Shown here: in pieces, positions 21,546 through 34,660 of the stretch | Position numbering within the stretch: the stretch's first letter is position 1 | How the letters are laid out: every line of letters begins with the position of its first letter | Assembly (NCBI GenBank): GCA_047967505.1 | Contig: CM106539.1 | Reading direction: 5' to 3' (one strand) | DNA: 64,000 bases | DNA from: Dipteris shenzhenensis | Taxonomy: Eukaryota; Polypodiophyta; Polypodiopsida; Gleicheniales | Notes under the pieces: model-generated | Told to the model about the DNA's origin: nothing | Databases searched by the model: none | Seen by the model: only the letters and a program-made list of their open reading frames with translations | Program-made: the position numbers and the translations under genes

Positions 21546-23837
21546 CCCACTCATTTTTGAGCTTCCATTGCTTGTCATAGCCAGCATCTATAGAGATCAC
21601 TGCCTATGCATCTCTGAGGAGGTGGAGTCTGAAGAGCACCATGCCCTCTGTACTATGACAAACCCGACCCCAAATGGACACTTATGTGAGGACTGCACAC
21701 ATATCCTCTCTCTTCAATGTGGGGAGATAGACCATTGGAGTGACGATAGCACTTGTCAGACAACGGACTACATCATGGAGACTACAGAGGAGGAGGGATA
21801 GACTTGGACAGACCGAGTGCCAACAACGATCTATCCCTGACTCTTCCTAGCCCTAGATCCAAAGCCACTATCAGGCGAGATCGTCTTGTCTCTCCTCAGT
21901 CGTCCAATGGGGTTGGTCCCACAGACACCATACATTGGTCCAGCCACTCGAATGGACAACTAACCCATGGATAGGTGCATAGAGGCTTTCCTCGGTGTTT
22001 TGCCCCTTTTGGGTTTCTCTCACAATGACGAGTATTACTTTTTTCTCGTCACGGACATCAGCCTTCGGTATGGGTGCCCGAATAGTGGTCCCACCCTTCG
22101 CTTTCATTGTATCTTGGCTTTTTTTCAGTCTCATAGACCCTTGGGTCTTTCGTACTTACAAACTATTCTATTAGCTAGAGAATATTTATTTATTGTAGAA
22201 ATACTTATTTTTCTTCTCAATATACCCTCCATCTCCACTATCTTTCCTCACCTTTGAAGGTGTTTGAGATCTAGGGATAGAGGATTAAATAAGTGAAATT
22301 AATGGTGTATGAAGCTATTATATTCATGGCTTCAAAGTGGTTTTCGAGGAGCACACAAATTTGTATTGTAAAATAGATCTCTCTCTTAACAGTATCTTTC
22401 TTATACAAAGCCCATTTAGAAGGGAAATATGCTCACAATATATCTAGTCCTTAATGGTTGTCAATTTGTTAATTAATTTTCTATTTTTAGGTTATTTTTC
22501 TTGCCAAGTTAACTAGTTAAGTTTTTGTTGTAGAATGCATCCATGCACTTTATTTTCTAGCATTGATGGCCTTCTTGTGAAAATAAATTTTCCCTATTGA
22601 AAGCCATTATAGTAAGTATAAGCTACACTATTAATATTATGATTAACAAATCAACCCCTTTTTTGCATTAACAGTTGCAATAGAGTTAAAGTGTTTTTAC
22701 CTTTTATAATGCTAGAAATAAAAGTGTTGGGATGGAGTCTTTAAGGAAACTTACGCTAGTCAACAACGCATTTAAAGTAACAAAAAAAGAGAAAGGAAAA
22801 TAGCAATGCAATAACACAATGAGGACCAAGATTCTCTTGGAGCGGGTCTTCCCTCCCAATAAAATTGTATTATAGAGCTCCTTAAAAGAACCTTTTTACA
22901 ATACAATTCTTGCTATCCTTTTTCCACGTGGGTAGCATGAAGATGATGGCTTCATGCATCATGTATTCAAGTATCATGCTCGCTCATAACCCTCTATCCC
23001 AAGACTTCAAGCACCTTGAAATGTGGAGAGAGCTATCAAGGAGGGAGGAAGAAGAGTGGGAATAAGATTTACCTTTACGAGAAATGAGTATTTCCTATAT
23101 ACATCTAATATTTAGCATAGCATTATACTTTATTAGAGAAGAGCTTGCTTGAATCATGATACTTGCATAGGATTTGCATTTCTTGAGCAAGTAAGTAGGC
23201 TTGTTCACTCACATGAACATTAGCTTTTGTAGTATGGTGAAGAGACCTTTTAGTACATGAGATGCACACACGCAACACTCACAAGCATGCATACAAAATT
23301 AAAAAATTTTGAATGCATGATGATTGGTCCAAACATTGGTCATCCAATCATCTTATTCTTGCCCATGCACCCCCCTCTCATGTGTGTAGTCTTGGGCCAT
23401 GTGTACCTTTTCTTATCTTCTAAGAAGAGTGGATTGCATTTATCTTATTGCCCCAAAAAGTGGCTAGCCAATGAGTGTATGCACAGGGAGCTTGGCATTG
23501 TGGGCTTCTAGATGCCATATGGGTATGGAGCCATCTAGGTGTGACACCTTGTGCAAGATATTCTCTTCATGCATGCTAGTGGAGAAACGTGATTTTGTGC
23601 ATGCACACTTTGAGGGCATATGGCATGTCCACTTGCTACACCTTCATTCACAACATAAACTAATTATTGTGGACCTTTGGATTGGGCATGATTTGACCTC
23701 ATATGAAGGCTTACTAGCCATGGCTAACATCTTGTGACTTTCCCCATGGGCTCCTAGGTCTAAAGTGCTTAAATTACATGAAAAAAACTACTATTTTTGG
23801 CCCAAAAATTGACCTAAGCTGGTAGGGGGCCCCTACC
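21546..23837. other. No recognised gene
   Basis: A 110-residue open stretch at 21469-21801 includes CEDCTHILSLQCGEIDHW but matches no family I know. The rest is AT-rich, with stops in all frames, and is most likely decayed repeat DNA. Confidence 0.6.
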
Positions 23838-24565
23838 TGCCCACATGAGCAAGGCCATTGCCCTAGCCTTGCAACCCTAGCCCCCCCTTAGTTCTTGGCC
23901 AAAATGGATTCTTTTAAGCATCTTTTGTAAGTGAAGTCTTTATGAATGGTTCATAGCCTTTCCCCACCTTGGGTCCCCTTACTTTAGAACTGGGATTAAG
24001 AGTGTTAAAACCTACCATTGGACTCATAGTCTTTTTACCTTTTGGTCCCCTTTATATTTGGACCATAACTACGAGTGCTAAAGCTTCCAATTGTCTCATA
24101 GATATATTATGTTGGTCCATATACTTTGGATTCTCTATGAGAAAGAAAGCTGCCCACATGAGCCCCACATGAGCAAGGCCATTGTCCTAGCCCTGGACCC
24201 CTAGCCCCTTAGGTCTTGGCCAAAGTGGATTCTTTTAAGCATCTTTTGTAAGTCCTTTTGTTGGAGGCTAAATGAAGCCTTTATGCTAGTTCATAGCCGT
24301 TTCCCCCTTGGGTCCCCTTACTTTAGGACTGGGATTAAGAGTGTTAAAACCTACGATTGCACTCATAGTCCTTTTTTACCTTTTGGTCCCCTTTATATTT
24401 GGACCATAACTACGAGTGCTAAAGCTTCCAATTGTCTCATAGATATATCACTTTATTCCATATACTTTGGATTCTCTATGAGAAAGAAAGATTCCAATTG
24501 TCTCATAGGTATCTCATGTTGGTCCATATACTTTGAATTCTCTATGAGAAAGAAAGCTTTCTTAG
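23838..24565. repeat. Tandem repeat, ~325-bp unit, two copies plus a partial third
   Basis: Both units contain CCCACATGAGCAAGGCCATT (about 23840 and 24163), GGGTCCCCTTACTTTAG, TTTTGGTCCCCTTTATATTT and TTCTCTATGAGAAAGAAAG. A third partial copy (about 24493-24560) repeats only the last ~65 bp. Divergence between units is low. Confidence 0.9.
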
Positions 24566-27500
24566 AGTGTTCATTCCTTCGATAGCCACCTCCACCTTTT
24601 TCCTCATACCTTTGGGTTGAAGCTATGAGTGCTAGATTAATTTCTCATTGTTTTTTTAATTTTCCACTTTTTATTATGAAAATTACTTATGAGAATTTGG
24701 AACTTAATTTTTATGACAATTACAAAAAAGAACTTCACAACCTTAATGGATTAAATATAGTGAAACATATTTATGTACTTACAAAGGGGACATCACAACC
24801 TTCATGGAGTAAATATAGTGAGATAGCTTCAATGTACTCCCATTAGAGTATCATAAATGATATTAGGGAAGACATGGCAACACCATTAAAAAGTCTATGT
24901 AACTTGAAACATGACGTGGCCTACTATGGCAATAATGTAAAGTGAGCACATGGACCATATGCCATAACAGATACCTACCAAATGATTTCAACAAAGAATG
25001 TCAATGAGCAAGTCAATATATGTAATTAAGCTACCAACAAAGAAGAATTGGTTGATAGAAGAGATGTATCACTCAAACCACCAAAGAACATAGCCAAGTA
25101 TCTAGAGCCCCCTAGAAATCCTATTCCACCACCTTACCACCTACAAGAACAATGGCATCATAAAACCAATCAATTAAGCAAAACATATATGGGTACCAAA
25201 ATTTTAATAAAAGGACAAACCCAAGAAGATTTGGATATCTAAACCCTCATTAAATTTCTTGACTCTAGTCACCTTAATGAAACATATTCTGATCCAAGAA
25301 ATCCAAGTGTCAACACAAGTAAATCAAGTGGTACCAAACAAAATAGATATGGGTTACAAGTTTTATATTGCACTCAATCATGTAAGAAATGGATATGGGT
25401 TCCAAAGAACATATAATCTAACCCACTACCAACATACACTCACTAGCAAGGTAATAGAAACAAGTTACATGGATGCCATTATCCCACAATCGATGATGAC
25501 ATTCCATTATCCTACAATCGATGATGACATGCCATCATCCTAAGAATAAAATTGGTTTTGAAAACCTAAATATGTTGCCAAAAAAACTAGAAGTCCAATC
25601 CAAGGGAATAACTAAATAGGTGTGGAGGCCAATATCATCTTACAAGGTGGACCATAAGCCACAACTAAGTGGTAAAGCAATCCAAATTCACCAACAAGGA
25701 GCTTCCTATAGTACAATCAATGATTTAATAAAAATAGCTAGAGCTCATTGAGAAATCAAAGGCTTCATAGAACCAAGTAGCTTCGGATGCATGATCATTG
25801 CCACAATTTTTGAACTTCAACATCAAATCAACCTCAACATTGACACAAGCCATCAAAGAATGAGCTAAATTCATGAAAAGTCTAGTCCATAACACTTGGT
25901 ATTTGATGTATGTGGTTAATTATTTCTTTCACAAGCCCTTAATCATAGTGGTCATGACCCATTTCCTTGCACAACATACCATTACCCATACATAATTTTA
26001 TGTTGTATGAAATATAGGGTTGTGCATAGACGCTAATATTTTATCCAATGCACATGTTCATAAAAACACCTAAATAAATTTACTAATATTTTAAAGCATG
26101 CACATAAAGCCACCTAGATTTACTATAGGTGGAGGGGAGGCATTATAAATGTGGACCCAATGCAATATCTCTACAAGCATTGTTTTTAAGCTAAGTCTTC
26201 TAGACTTTTATATTTGATTATATATTTGTTTCCAATCCCCATAGAATATCCAAATAGTGCAAATATATAAACCCCATAGGTGTGTATGAGTAATGTTAGG
26301 ATCATGGGGGAAATGTTTTCTCTCTATAAGGGTTTTTCCCAAAAATCTATAAATTCCTACCACTTTCCTTTCCTTAGTGTTATTCTTTTTCTTCCCCTCT
26401 TTTTGTTTTTGTTCAACAAAAAATAACATGAAAAAATTTGCAAAATCATGACACATGGAAATGACCTTCATGGACTTTAAGGAAAAAAATTACTAGATCC
26501 AATGATGGGATTAATTGTGGAGAAAAAGTTTTTGGATAGGTAGGTGGAAGTTTCTAGGTTTGACATATAGGAGCAAGATACAAGTATCCTAAGGATAATA
26601 TAAGCTAACCTCAGTACACATTTGTAATGATGATTACATGTCACAATCTAAAATATTTTACTATATGTCCATTAATTCCATGATCTATGTAAAGGCTTAC
26701 ATAGGGAAACATGGCAAATGACTAGACTATATCTATTTAGGATAATCTAATGGATACACAAAAAGGTGAAAATATTATATACAAGGCAGGTCCATTTTTC
26801 AAGGCTCCAACCTCAATTATCAACAAGGATATTTAAGAAATATAGCTATAAGAAGATAAATATTTCATGACTTTTTATGTTATCAATGGTAATCAATAGG
26901 ATAAGATTTGCATGTTATTTGCATGTGTTACATCAATGCGTCACAATGATTATTTGAAAAACTCTTTATGAGACTTATTTCATTTGCCTCCTCCACCAAA
27001 AACCCAAACTTTGAAATTGTGGGAAGCCTTATCATCTACTTAAATTTTGAGACCTCAAGAAGAGAAGAGGGACCTCTTGGGCTATTGAGGAAGAAGCACA
27101 ATAATATTATAGGCTATCAAAGGAGAGTAATAAGGATGATAAATCTCACACCTTTGATAGTGATGTAACACCAAGACAAAGGAAAACAATCTCCAACAAG
27201 TCCTTCTAGGAGGAGGAGGAGAAGATCTCAACACATACTCCCAAGCCTAGCTTAAATAATGGGAAGCAATAAATGGAGGAGGAAGCAAGGGAAGAATTCA
27301 TCACCTTTTTCTCCTTCCTATTCTTTTTCCTCCTCCTCACATGACCATATTTTCGTGTTGATAAATGGAGTGAATTTTCATCAAAGAAAACAAAGGGGAG
27401 AGGTAAACAATGGTGGAGCCATCCATCATGTGAAAGGTTACATAAGCTAAGAAATTTCAAGGAGGAAGGAAAGAATATCACCTTGCTCACTTATGATGGA

Positions 27501-27590
27501 ACTTTTGAATCTACTAATGAACATTTTGATGCAACTTTTATAGAAGAAGATTTTGTTAGAGTTAGCTCAAATGTCCACCTCTCATGTAAC
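24566..27590. other. No recognised gene
   Basis: AT-rich DNA with only short frames. Around 25190-25420, readings such as KKWIWVPKN faintly resemble a copia gag-pol spacer, but this is not enough to call. A small direct duplication of CAATCGATGATGACAT lies at about 25490-25530. Confidence 0.55.
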
Positions 27591-27611
27591 CCACCAATAT
27601 TCTGTGTACCC

Positions 27612-27900
27612 AATGTTGTAAGGCCCCCATATGAGGAGAAGCCATGATGGGTATCGGATATTGGGAGGGATCCCCAGTTTAGACACTGGAAGGGGTCTTA
27701 GAGTAGACCAGATGGTTATGAGACGGCTTAGGAGCCAAGAGTAGATACCCGTCTGCAAAAAGGGGGGGTTCGGGGGGGCGATAGCCCCCCCGATAGCAGG
27801 GGGTCCGGGGGGTGCAGGCCCCCGGTGGGGGTCTGGGGGCAAAGCCCCCAGCCGACTGCCTCCGACCGTCAACCACTTACACTATATAAGTGGCCACCCC
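27612..27900 (+). promoter_or_regulatory. GC-rich triple hairpin followed by TATA box, LTR-like
   Basis: In strongly AT-rich surroundings there are three consecutive G/C hairpins. GGGGGGGC-GATA-GCCCCCCC is at 27772-27791. CCGGGGG pairs with CCCCCGG at 27805-27825. CTGGGGGC-AAA-GCCCCCAG is at 27833-27851. A TATATAA box follows at 27883-27889, inside a small inverted repeat CCACTTA/TAAGTGG. The segment from TGTTGTAAGGCCCCC (27614) could be the start of an LTR with its promoter. No second LTR, primer site or target duplication was found, so it may be a solo or broken LTR. Confidence 0.5.
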
Positions 27901-28140
27901 CTATCATTAGATCACCAGTTCTTCACGCTCATAGTCCTCCGTCCAGCATCTGTCTAGATCACCATCGAAGCTCTGTCTGTAGAGCGCACGGGTGGACAGC
28001 CAACCATCAATTGTATCAGCAATTTGGTATACCAGAATTTTTTGTATTCTCTCTAGCTTTCCATCGTGTACTTGCGTTTTGTTGTTATCTTCCGCTGCGT
28101 ACTATTTTCTTACAGATTTTGCGAAATATTTCAAGCTATG

Positions 28141-28270
28141 CCATGTCTCCATGCACTTCCAAAAGTTAGCTTGCTAGTGGTGGGCAAGTCTTCATGCTAG
28201 TGGTGGCCATGTCTCCCCATGCAGCACTTCCAATAGCTTGCTAGTGATGGGTAAGTCTTCATGCCCAAAA
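28141..28270. repeat. Direct tandem duplication, 66-bp period
   Basis: CCATGTCTCC starts at 28141 and 28207; both are followed by CACTTCCAA...AGCTTGCTAGTG and AAGTCTTCATGC. Confidence 0.85.
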
Positions 28271-28884
28271 ACTTGGAAATCCATGAGGTATGTCATCATC
28301 TTGAAAGTGGTGTTGAAGATAGATTCTTGAATAATGAATGAAAAATCTTGAAGATGGCATCCTTTGGGATGTGAATCTCAAAAGCCACTATAAATAAGAG
28401 AAAAGACTTTGCAGAGCAAAAATAATAGCTTTCTATAGGCTTATTAGAAGACATGAGTGAGTATACTAACTTACAAGGGCCCAAGACCATTTCAATGGTC
28501 ATACATATCATATGATGGATCAACTTCCATCCAAGAAGTAAAAAATACTCCAAACACATGAAGAATAAGGAACAATGTGAGTCCAATAGGAAGTTCAATT
28601 ATATGTGACAAACTAAAAGAAACAACAAGCCCAAGGCAAAATAAAAGGGCTACTAGGGAATATATAGACTTTATTTGGAGGAGATGGAGTGCTATTTCAT
28701 GGAGAACAAGTGCTTCAAGTGTGGAGAGCAAGGATATGTTGTGCACATTGTGAAATTGTTTTTGCCTTCATTTCTATGCCGCATAGATTCTTGCTACCAC
28801 TCTTAACTTTGTTTCTCCTAGTCTTTCCAACTACTCAAGTCTATTTGGCAGAACATGTCCATTCCACTCAAGGTTTTTGGCTAT
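28271..28884. other. No recognised gene
   Basis: Short frames on both strands, hydrophobic and low in information. I see no domain and no repeat boundary. Confidence 0.5.
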
Positions 28885-29052
28885 CTATAGAGTTTAAATT
28901 AAGAACTCCATAGGCAAAAGTGCATCCAAGTCATAAACCATATTAAACAGAGTTGTTCTAATGGCTGCCTATAGAGTTTAAATTAAGAACTCCATAGGCA
29001 AAAGTGCATCCAAGTCATAAACCATATTAAACAGAGTTGTTCCAATGGCTAT
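28885..29052. repeat. 84-bp tandem duplication in integrase relic
   Basis: CTATAGAGTTTAAATTAAG starts at 28885 and 28969 and the copies differ at very few bases. It duplicates the end of the integrase core. Confidence 0.9.
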
Positions 29053-30800
29053 ATTATAGGCAACTCTATATGCCCAAGCAGAATGAAACTTTTTATCCCA
29101 ACTGAATCTTGAAGAACTAACTATTTTGGTAAGAATAGTACATAAAATCTTATTTGTGCTCTCGGCTTGACCATTATCTTGGGGGGTGATACAGAACAGA
29201 CTTTCTATGGATGAGCATGCATTCTTCCAAAATATATTCAATGACTTTGTTTAGAAAGTGTGTTCCTCCTCAATCACTTACAATCTCTATTGGTAATCCA
29301 AATATTTTAAATACATATGCATACAAGAACTTGGCAATGGTTCTCACATGTGCCTTCATTATGGCTTGTGCTTTAGGCCATTTGGTGAGATAATTTGTGG
29401 CCACTATCATGTATTGAGCATGAGTCTTAAGGCTAAGTGGAGAAATTGGTCCAATAAAGTCAATATCCCATTTGGAAAAGGCTTTAGCTAGTATGTTCTC
29501 TCTTGTGGTTGGAGGTTTAGATCTTTGACATTCATCACAATGTTAACATATAAATCTTTGCATCTTGGCCACTAGATCCTATATACAATTATGCTTTTGG
29601 TAGTTGTGTCTACTAAGAAGTGTCCCCCTGTGAGACCCTTGTGTGCTTGCTTCAAAATTGGAATATATTCATTTTCATATCCATATGCTCTTAAGTGATT
29701 TTCTATCCCTCTCTTATACAATTGATTTTCAATTAAGGCATATGATTGGGCCCTTTCTTTGTTGGATTTTTGTCATGCCTAACTCTTTGTGAGAATTGTT
29801 AATTTGATAGAAGTTCAGCTATATGCTTTCCCCATTTATACAATTGCAACCCAAAAAAAGGTTGTGTGATTAATGGGTTTCTTAGCATGGGAATGCATAC
29901 AATTAGAGACATATAAATGTACATCTATTGTCATATCTAACCAATATATGACCATTCTCTTTAGGAGTTGTTCATTTTGAGGTTTTATGAAGTGCCAACC
30001 TCTTAAGTCTGGATCATATGGCTCTATGCACAAATGCAAAATGTTGTCACTTTCATGCTTTTACAACCTACCTAGAATTAGTTGATATGCTCCACAATCT
30101 TGATAGTGTCAAAGATTGATTTCTTAGCTTCATTTCTTCTAGAGGTGGGAAGAGGAATGATCATTTTAGACCATTTGGGAATCATTTCAATATTGAATAA
30201 GTAGGAATTCGTGGTAGATCATCATTGATGCCAGTAGGGACCTCATCATTTGTAAGCTTAGACAAATGATCTACTCGTTGGTGAGTAGTTTCCTTCTTGA
30301 CAAATGATCTACTCGTTGGTGAGTAGTTTCCTTCTTGACTACAATAGTGAAATAAAATTCCAATAAGATGATAAACCATCTAACTATTCTATCAGTGTTG
30401 CATGGCTTATTTATCAAGCATTAAAGTACTTGGTGATCCATAAATAAAGTGGATTTGTTAGCCAATAGATAATGTCTAAATTTTTTCACACGATATATCA
30501 TCCCTAGGTCTTCTCGCTCAGTTGTGGTGGCTCAACTGTGGTATAATTATTTTTTGCTATGTCCAACTGGACAAGACTGGCATAGAAAACATAAAAGACC
30601 ATTTTACCCTCACCAATTTGCACAAGTATACATATCCAATCACAAAACTTCTTACATCATATGCACATGGAAAGTCTTATTCCAGTTTGGGGCTTTTAGG
30701 ATTGATGCAGAGACCAAAGCCTCTTTCAATGCTTTGTCACACTCTTCGATCCATTCAAAGGCAATAATCAATGCAGTGAGAGGTTGGTCTATCACTTCAT

Positions 30801-31548
30801 ACATGTAGAAAAACCTTTGGTAGTATCCATAGTGTGCCGTGGAATGATTGGACATCTCTAACATTTCTAGGTTTTGGCAAATTCATAATTACTACAATTT
30901 TGTCCCTATCAGTGGAAATGCCTTTTTAGAGATAATGTGACCTAATATTTTGCCTTGTCTTACCATGAAAATGCATTTTTGTGGGTTAAGGCAAATTTTT
31001 AAGAGTCAACACTTTTCAAAGACAAGCCTTAAGTGGTCAGCCCCATAGACCTGAATGCACACACAAATCATCCATATAAATTTTGAGAAATGTCTTGAGA
31101 TATTTGTGAAAGGGATGAGTCATAAGACTATGGAATGTAGCAGGGGCATTTGTTAGGCCAAATGGCATCACTCTACATGTAGATAAACCTTTGGTAGTAT
31201 CCATAGTGTGCCGTGAATGACTAGACGTCTCTAACATTTCTAGGTTTTCAAAATTACTACAATTTTGTCCCTATTAGTGGAAATGCCTTTTTAGAGACAA
31301 TGTGACCTAATATTTTGCCTTGTCTTACCATGAAAATACATTTCTATGGGTTAAGGCAAATTTTTAAGAGTCAACACTTTTTAAAGACAAGCCTTAAGTG
31401 GTCAGCCCCATAGACCCGAATGCACACACAAATCATCCTTATAGATTTTGAGAAATTTCTTGAGATATTTGTGAAAGGGATGAGTCATAAGTCTATGGAA
31501 TGTAGCAAGTGCATTTGTTAGGCCAAACAACATCACTCTATAGGCAAA
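30801..31548. repeat. 374-bp tandem duplication in RT relic
   Basis: ACATGTAGA starts unit 1 at 30801 and unit 2 at 31175. Both run through CCTTTGGTAGTATCCATAGT and GTCAGCCCCATAGACC to GGCATTTGTTAGGCCAAA-like text. The units are close to identical although the surrounding pol is badly decayed, so the duplication is younger than the element. Confidence 0.9.
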
Positions 31549-31990
31549 GATGTCCCATCTTGTAGTAAAGGCTGGCTAGTGTTGGGTCTTTCAACTTTAT
31601 CCCTGATTATATCTAGAGAATCCATCTAAGAAGCTATGATCTTCTTTATCAACAGAGCCACGTCTTCCAACACATGTTCTATGATCGAAAGAGGAGATTT
31701 GTCTCTTATAGTGGTTAGCTAGTATTGGGTCTTTCAGTTTTATCCCAACATGGTTATATCTAGAGAATCCATCTAAGAAGTTATAATCTTCTTTACCAGC
31801 CATGTGTTCCAACACATGTTCTGTGATCGAAAGAGGATATTTGTCTCTTGACATTGATACACATGTTTTGTGATCAAAAGAGGATATTTGTCTCTTGACA
31901 TTGATGCACACTCAAAGTTTGCCATTTTTCTTGGGGACTACCAAAATTGGTGACACCCATTCTTTATGCTCAATTTTATAAATAAACTTA

Positions 31991-32479
31991 ACTTCTTCAT
32001 CTTGTCTTTGATCTTTCATCAAAATGTATCATTGTAAGTGTATGGATGTTGATGCAAAGGACGTCTCCAACAACATAAAATATATCATCCAAGGATGTAG
32101 CTAACACAACTCTTGCATGGAAGCCGCAGTGCAGGTGTCAAAAGACCACCCTGAGGAGCAATAATCATAATGCAATGTAACATAGCTAATTTACCTCGGT
32201 GTGCTGAGGTCATGTTTATGCAAAACCTACACAAAAAAGCTAATATAGAGCAACATAAGCTATCTAAACCACCAATTTAAATATATGAAAGCCTAAATTG
32301 GTGGTTTAAACATATGAGTTTCAAGATGTTTTTACATAATATCTTATTGTGGGTTTTCCTCCTAAAAGGGGTCAACATGATCATGATATAGTTCTAGTGC
32401 TTGGTAGTTTATTGGAACAAGCTTAACAAGAGGAAATTATGAGGCAAGTGAATGAAATATTTAAAAAGTAATGGTAAGA
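31991..32479. other. No gene; contains one strong hairpin
   Basis: TAAACCACCAATTTA (32265-32279) pairs with TAAATTGGTGGTTTA (32294-32308), a 15-bp stem with a 14-base loop. Nothing else is recognised. Confidence 0.6.
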
Positions 32480-34660
32480 ACTAGCTCTTATCCATTTTGT
32501 TCATAAGTTATATTGGTAAAAAAGAAAGATTATACCTATAGAATGTGTGTGGACTATCGTGAACTCAAGAATAAATTCCTTGTCCCTAGGATAAAGGATA
32601 TATTTGTAGGGTATATTTACTTTAGTGGAATAGATCTTAAGAGAGTGGTTAGTAATGCCTTTTGGACTTAGCAATGCACTAGCTACATTCAATTGCTTGT
32701 TTGAAAAATTGTTCATACCTCATCCATACTTTAAGGGGTAGTATTTGATGACATCATTGTCTATGCCAAGATAATTAAGGAATGCAAGTAGTATCTCAAA
32801 GTAATATTCCAAGTCTTGAGAGATAATAGGCTTTACATCAAGGAAAAAAAGTGAAATTTAAAAAAAAAAGAGATTCATTCTTTAGGCCACATTGTCTCCA
32901 AAGACAAGATTCATATGGACCTCAAAAGGTTAGAGGGATTGGCCAATACCAAATATATGTGAACTAAGAAGATTTATAAGCATGTGTTCATATTATAGAC
33001 ACTTCATAGAAGAATTATCAGCCTTAGCCAAGACTCCATTGCATGATCTTTCTAAAAATAATATTTCCTTTTCTTGGACAAAAAGGAAGATGATTCCTTT
33101 AAAAATCTTAAAACCATCTCAACCTAAGTTAATATTAATAGATCTATCAAAGCCATTTGAATTCTATTGTGAAGCATGGGGTTAATACCTTGGATTTGTG
33201 TTGCTTTAGGAATGGCATGCCATAGGGTATAAATGTTGGAAATTAAAGGATCAAGAAATGAATCTAGACATATATGAAAGGAGCTTTTAGCTATCTTAAA
33301 TGCCTTAGGTACTTTGAAGAATTATCTCCCAAAAGTACTCCATTTATTTTGCGTACATATCAAAGTTTATGACACAATGCAAATGAGATAGAATATTTTC
33401 ACTCACATAGTTTAACTTTCATATTGCCTACATTTTTAGTAAGCGCAACCAAGTGGACAATTCTCATTCATGCATGCCACGAGTAAATGGTGTATTTATA
33501 ACTAATCACCATGATCTATCTTCTATGATAGATGAGTATGCTATAGATTAGTACCTCAAGGACATAATCTTAGCCCTTGCACTACAAAAGCTGTAAAATG
33601 TACAAGATAGTTATCTTCTTTATGGTAATAGGCCATGTGTTACATATAACCTGTGCAAAACATTCATGTATGAATATCATGCAAGTTGTCCTTATATGAC
33701 ACATAAAGGGGAGTAGAGATATACTTTTATTGGCCAATGAAGGCAAGCATATATGACTATGTTTCCAAATGCATTGTCTAAAGACATAATATGATAGATG
33801 AGGAATCTATTGGCCAATGAAGGCACGCATGTACGAGTATGTTTCCAAATACATTGACTATAAAAATACATAATATGATAGATGAAAGGAATCTAGCTTG
33901 CTTTAGCCTTTTTTTATACTTAATTCCCCATGGAAAATTATATCCATGGATTTCATCTTTGGATTGCTAAGACCTATTCATGGGAATATGAGTTTGGACA
34001 ATAGTTTATTAGTCTAACAAGCAAGGGCACTTTATAACCGATCAAAAAGACTATTAAGGTGTATCATATGGCTACCCTCTTCATATCTAATGTATTTAAC
34101 TATCATGACTTACCCGTGTCTATAGTAGTAGGGACCCAATAATAACAAAAGCAGCTTTTGGAAAGGTCTCTTTGAAAATTTGGATACCAAATTGAATGGC
34201 AAAAGTGACAAAGAAAGTTCAATGATATTTGATCTACTAAAATCCTTTGTAATGAAAGTAGATCATTAATGGGAAAATTATTTTTCCTTGCTAGAGTATG
34301 TGTACAATAACACTATCTATATCTCTATAGGTAAGGTGCCCTTCAAAGTTATTGAAGCTCCCATCACAAGCAACTTGAATATGTTTTTTTTACACACAGG
34401 TATAAAAGATATCTCAAACAATCCTTTTAAAATATAAAGGAGGATATATCTATCTCTCAACAAAAGAAAAAGGTTGTTGATGATAAGCACAAGAAAACCC
34501 TTGACCTTAAAGGAAAATTATTGGGAAGTGCCAAAGTTTCTCAAAGCTTGCTTGAGTCATACTACAAAAAAGGGAAAGCAAGGATGCACAATAGGCCACA
34601 AGAAATACTATGCTGAGCTTGCAAATTCCAAGTCTGAGCTTGCAAATTCCAAGTCCTTAA
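32480..34660 (+). pseudogene. Ty3/gypsy pol relic (RT, RNase H, integrase)
   Basis: Plus-strand reading through many stops: [20 protein letters not shown] (32530-32600), [14 protein letters not shown] (near 32665), FDDIIVYAK (32748-32775), SLGHIVSKDKIHMD (32878-32920), then RNase H text CSYYRHFIEELSALAKTPLH (32983-33040). The integrase core follows with DFIFGLPRPIHGN (33950) and WENYFSLLEYVYNNTI (34270-34315). An 80-bp tandem duplication of TGGCCAATGAAGGCA (33731, 33811) lies between RNase H and the core. It is an old, truncated copy with no LTRs seen. Confidence 0.8.

Larger units (their letters stand above)
28885..31990 (-). pseudogene. Ty3/gypsy pol relic (RT to integrase), heavily duplicated
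   Basis: From right to left on the minus strand: RT start with LEHMAGKEDYNFLDGFSRYN (31700-31860), [13 protein letters not shown] and KIYMDDLCVHS (31040-31185), RNase H entry EECDKALKEALVSASILKAP (near 30700), the SFVKKETTHQRVDHLSKL segment (near 30290), zinc finger region PYDPDLRGWHFIKPQNE (29950-30030), and integrase core WDIDFIGPISPLSLKT to PIEIVSD, then PQDNGQAESTNK (29160-29480). Many stops occur. Internal tandem duplications of 84, 38 and 374 bp, plus a ~150-bp one in the RT start, break the frame further. Confidence 0.85.

Noticed and set aside
21469-21801. Possible zinc-finger protein (CEDC...LQC)
   Set aside because: The Cys spacing fits no known finger, the start lies within a tandem repeat, and the frame ends soon after.
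27582-27876. Pro-rich minus-strand frames (PPDPHRGPAPPGPP)
   Set aside because: They are produced by the G/C hairpin run and are not protein-coding.
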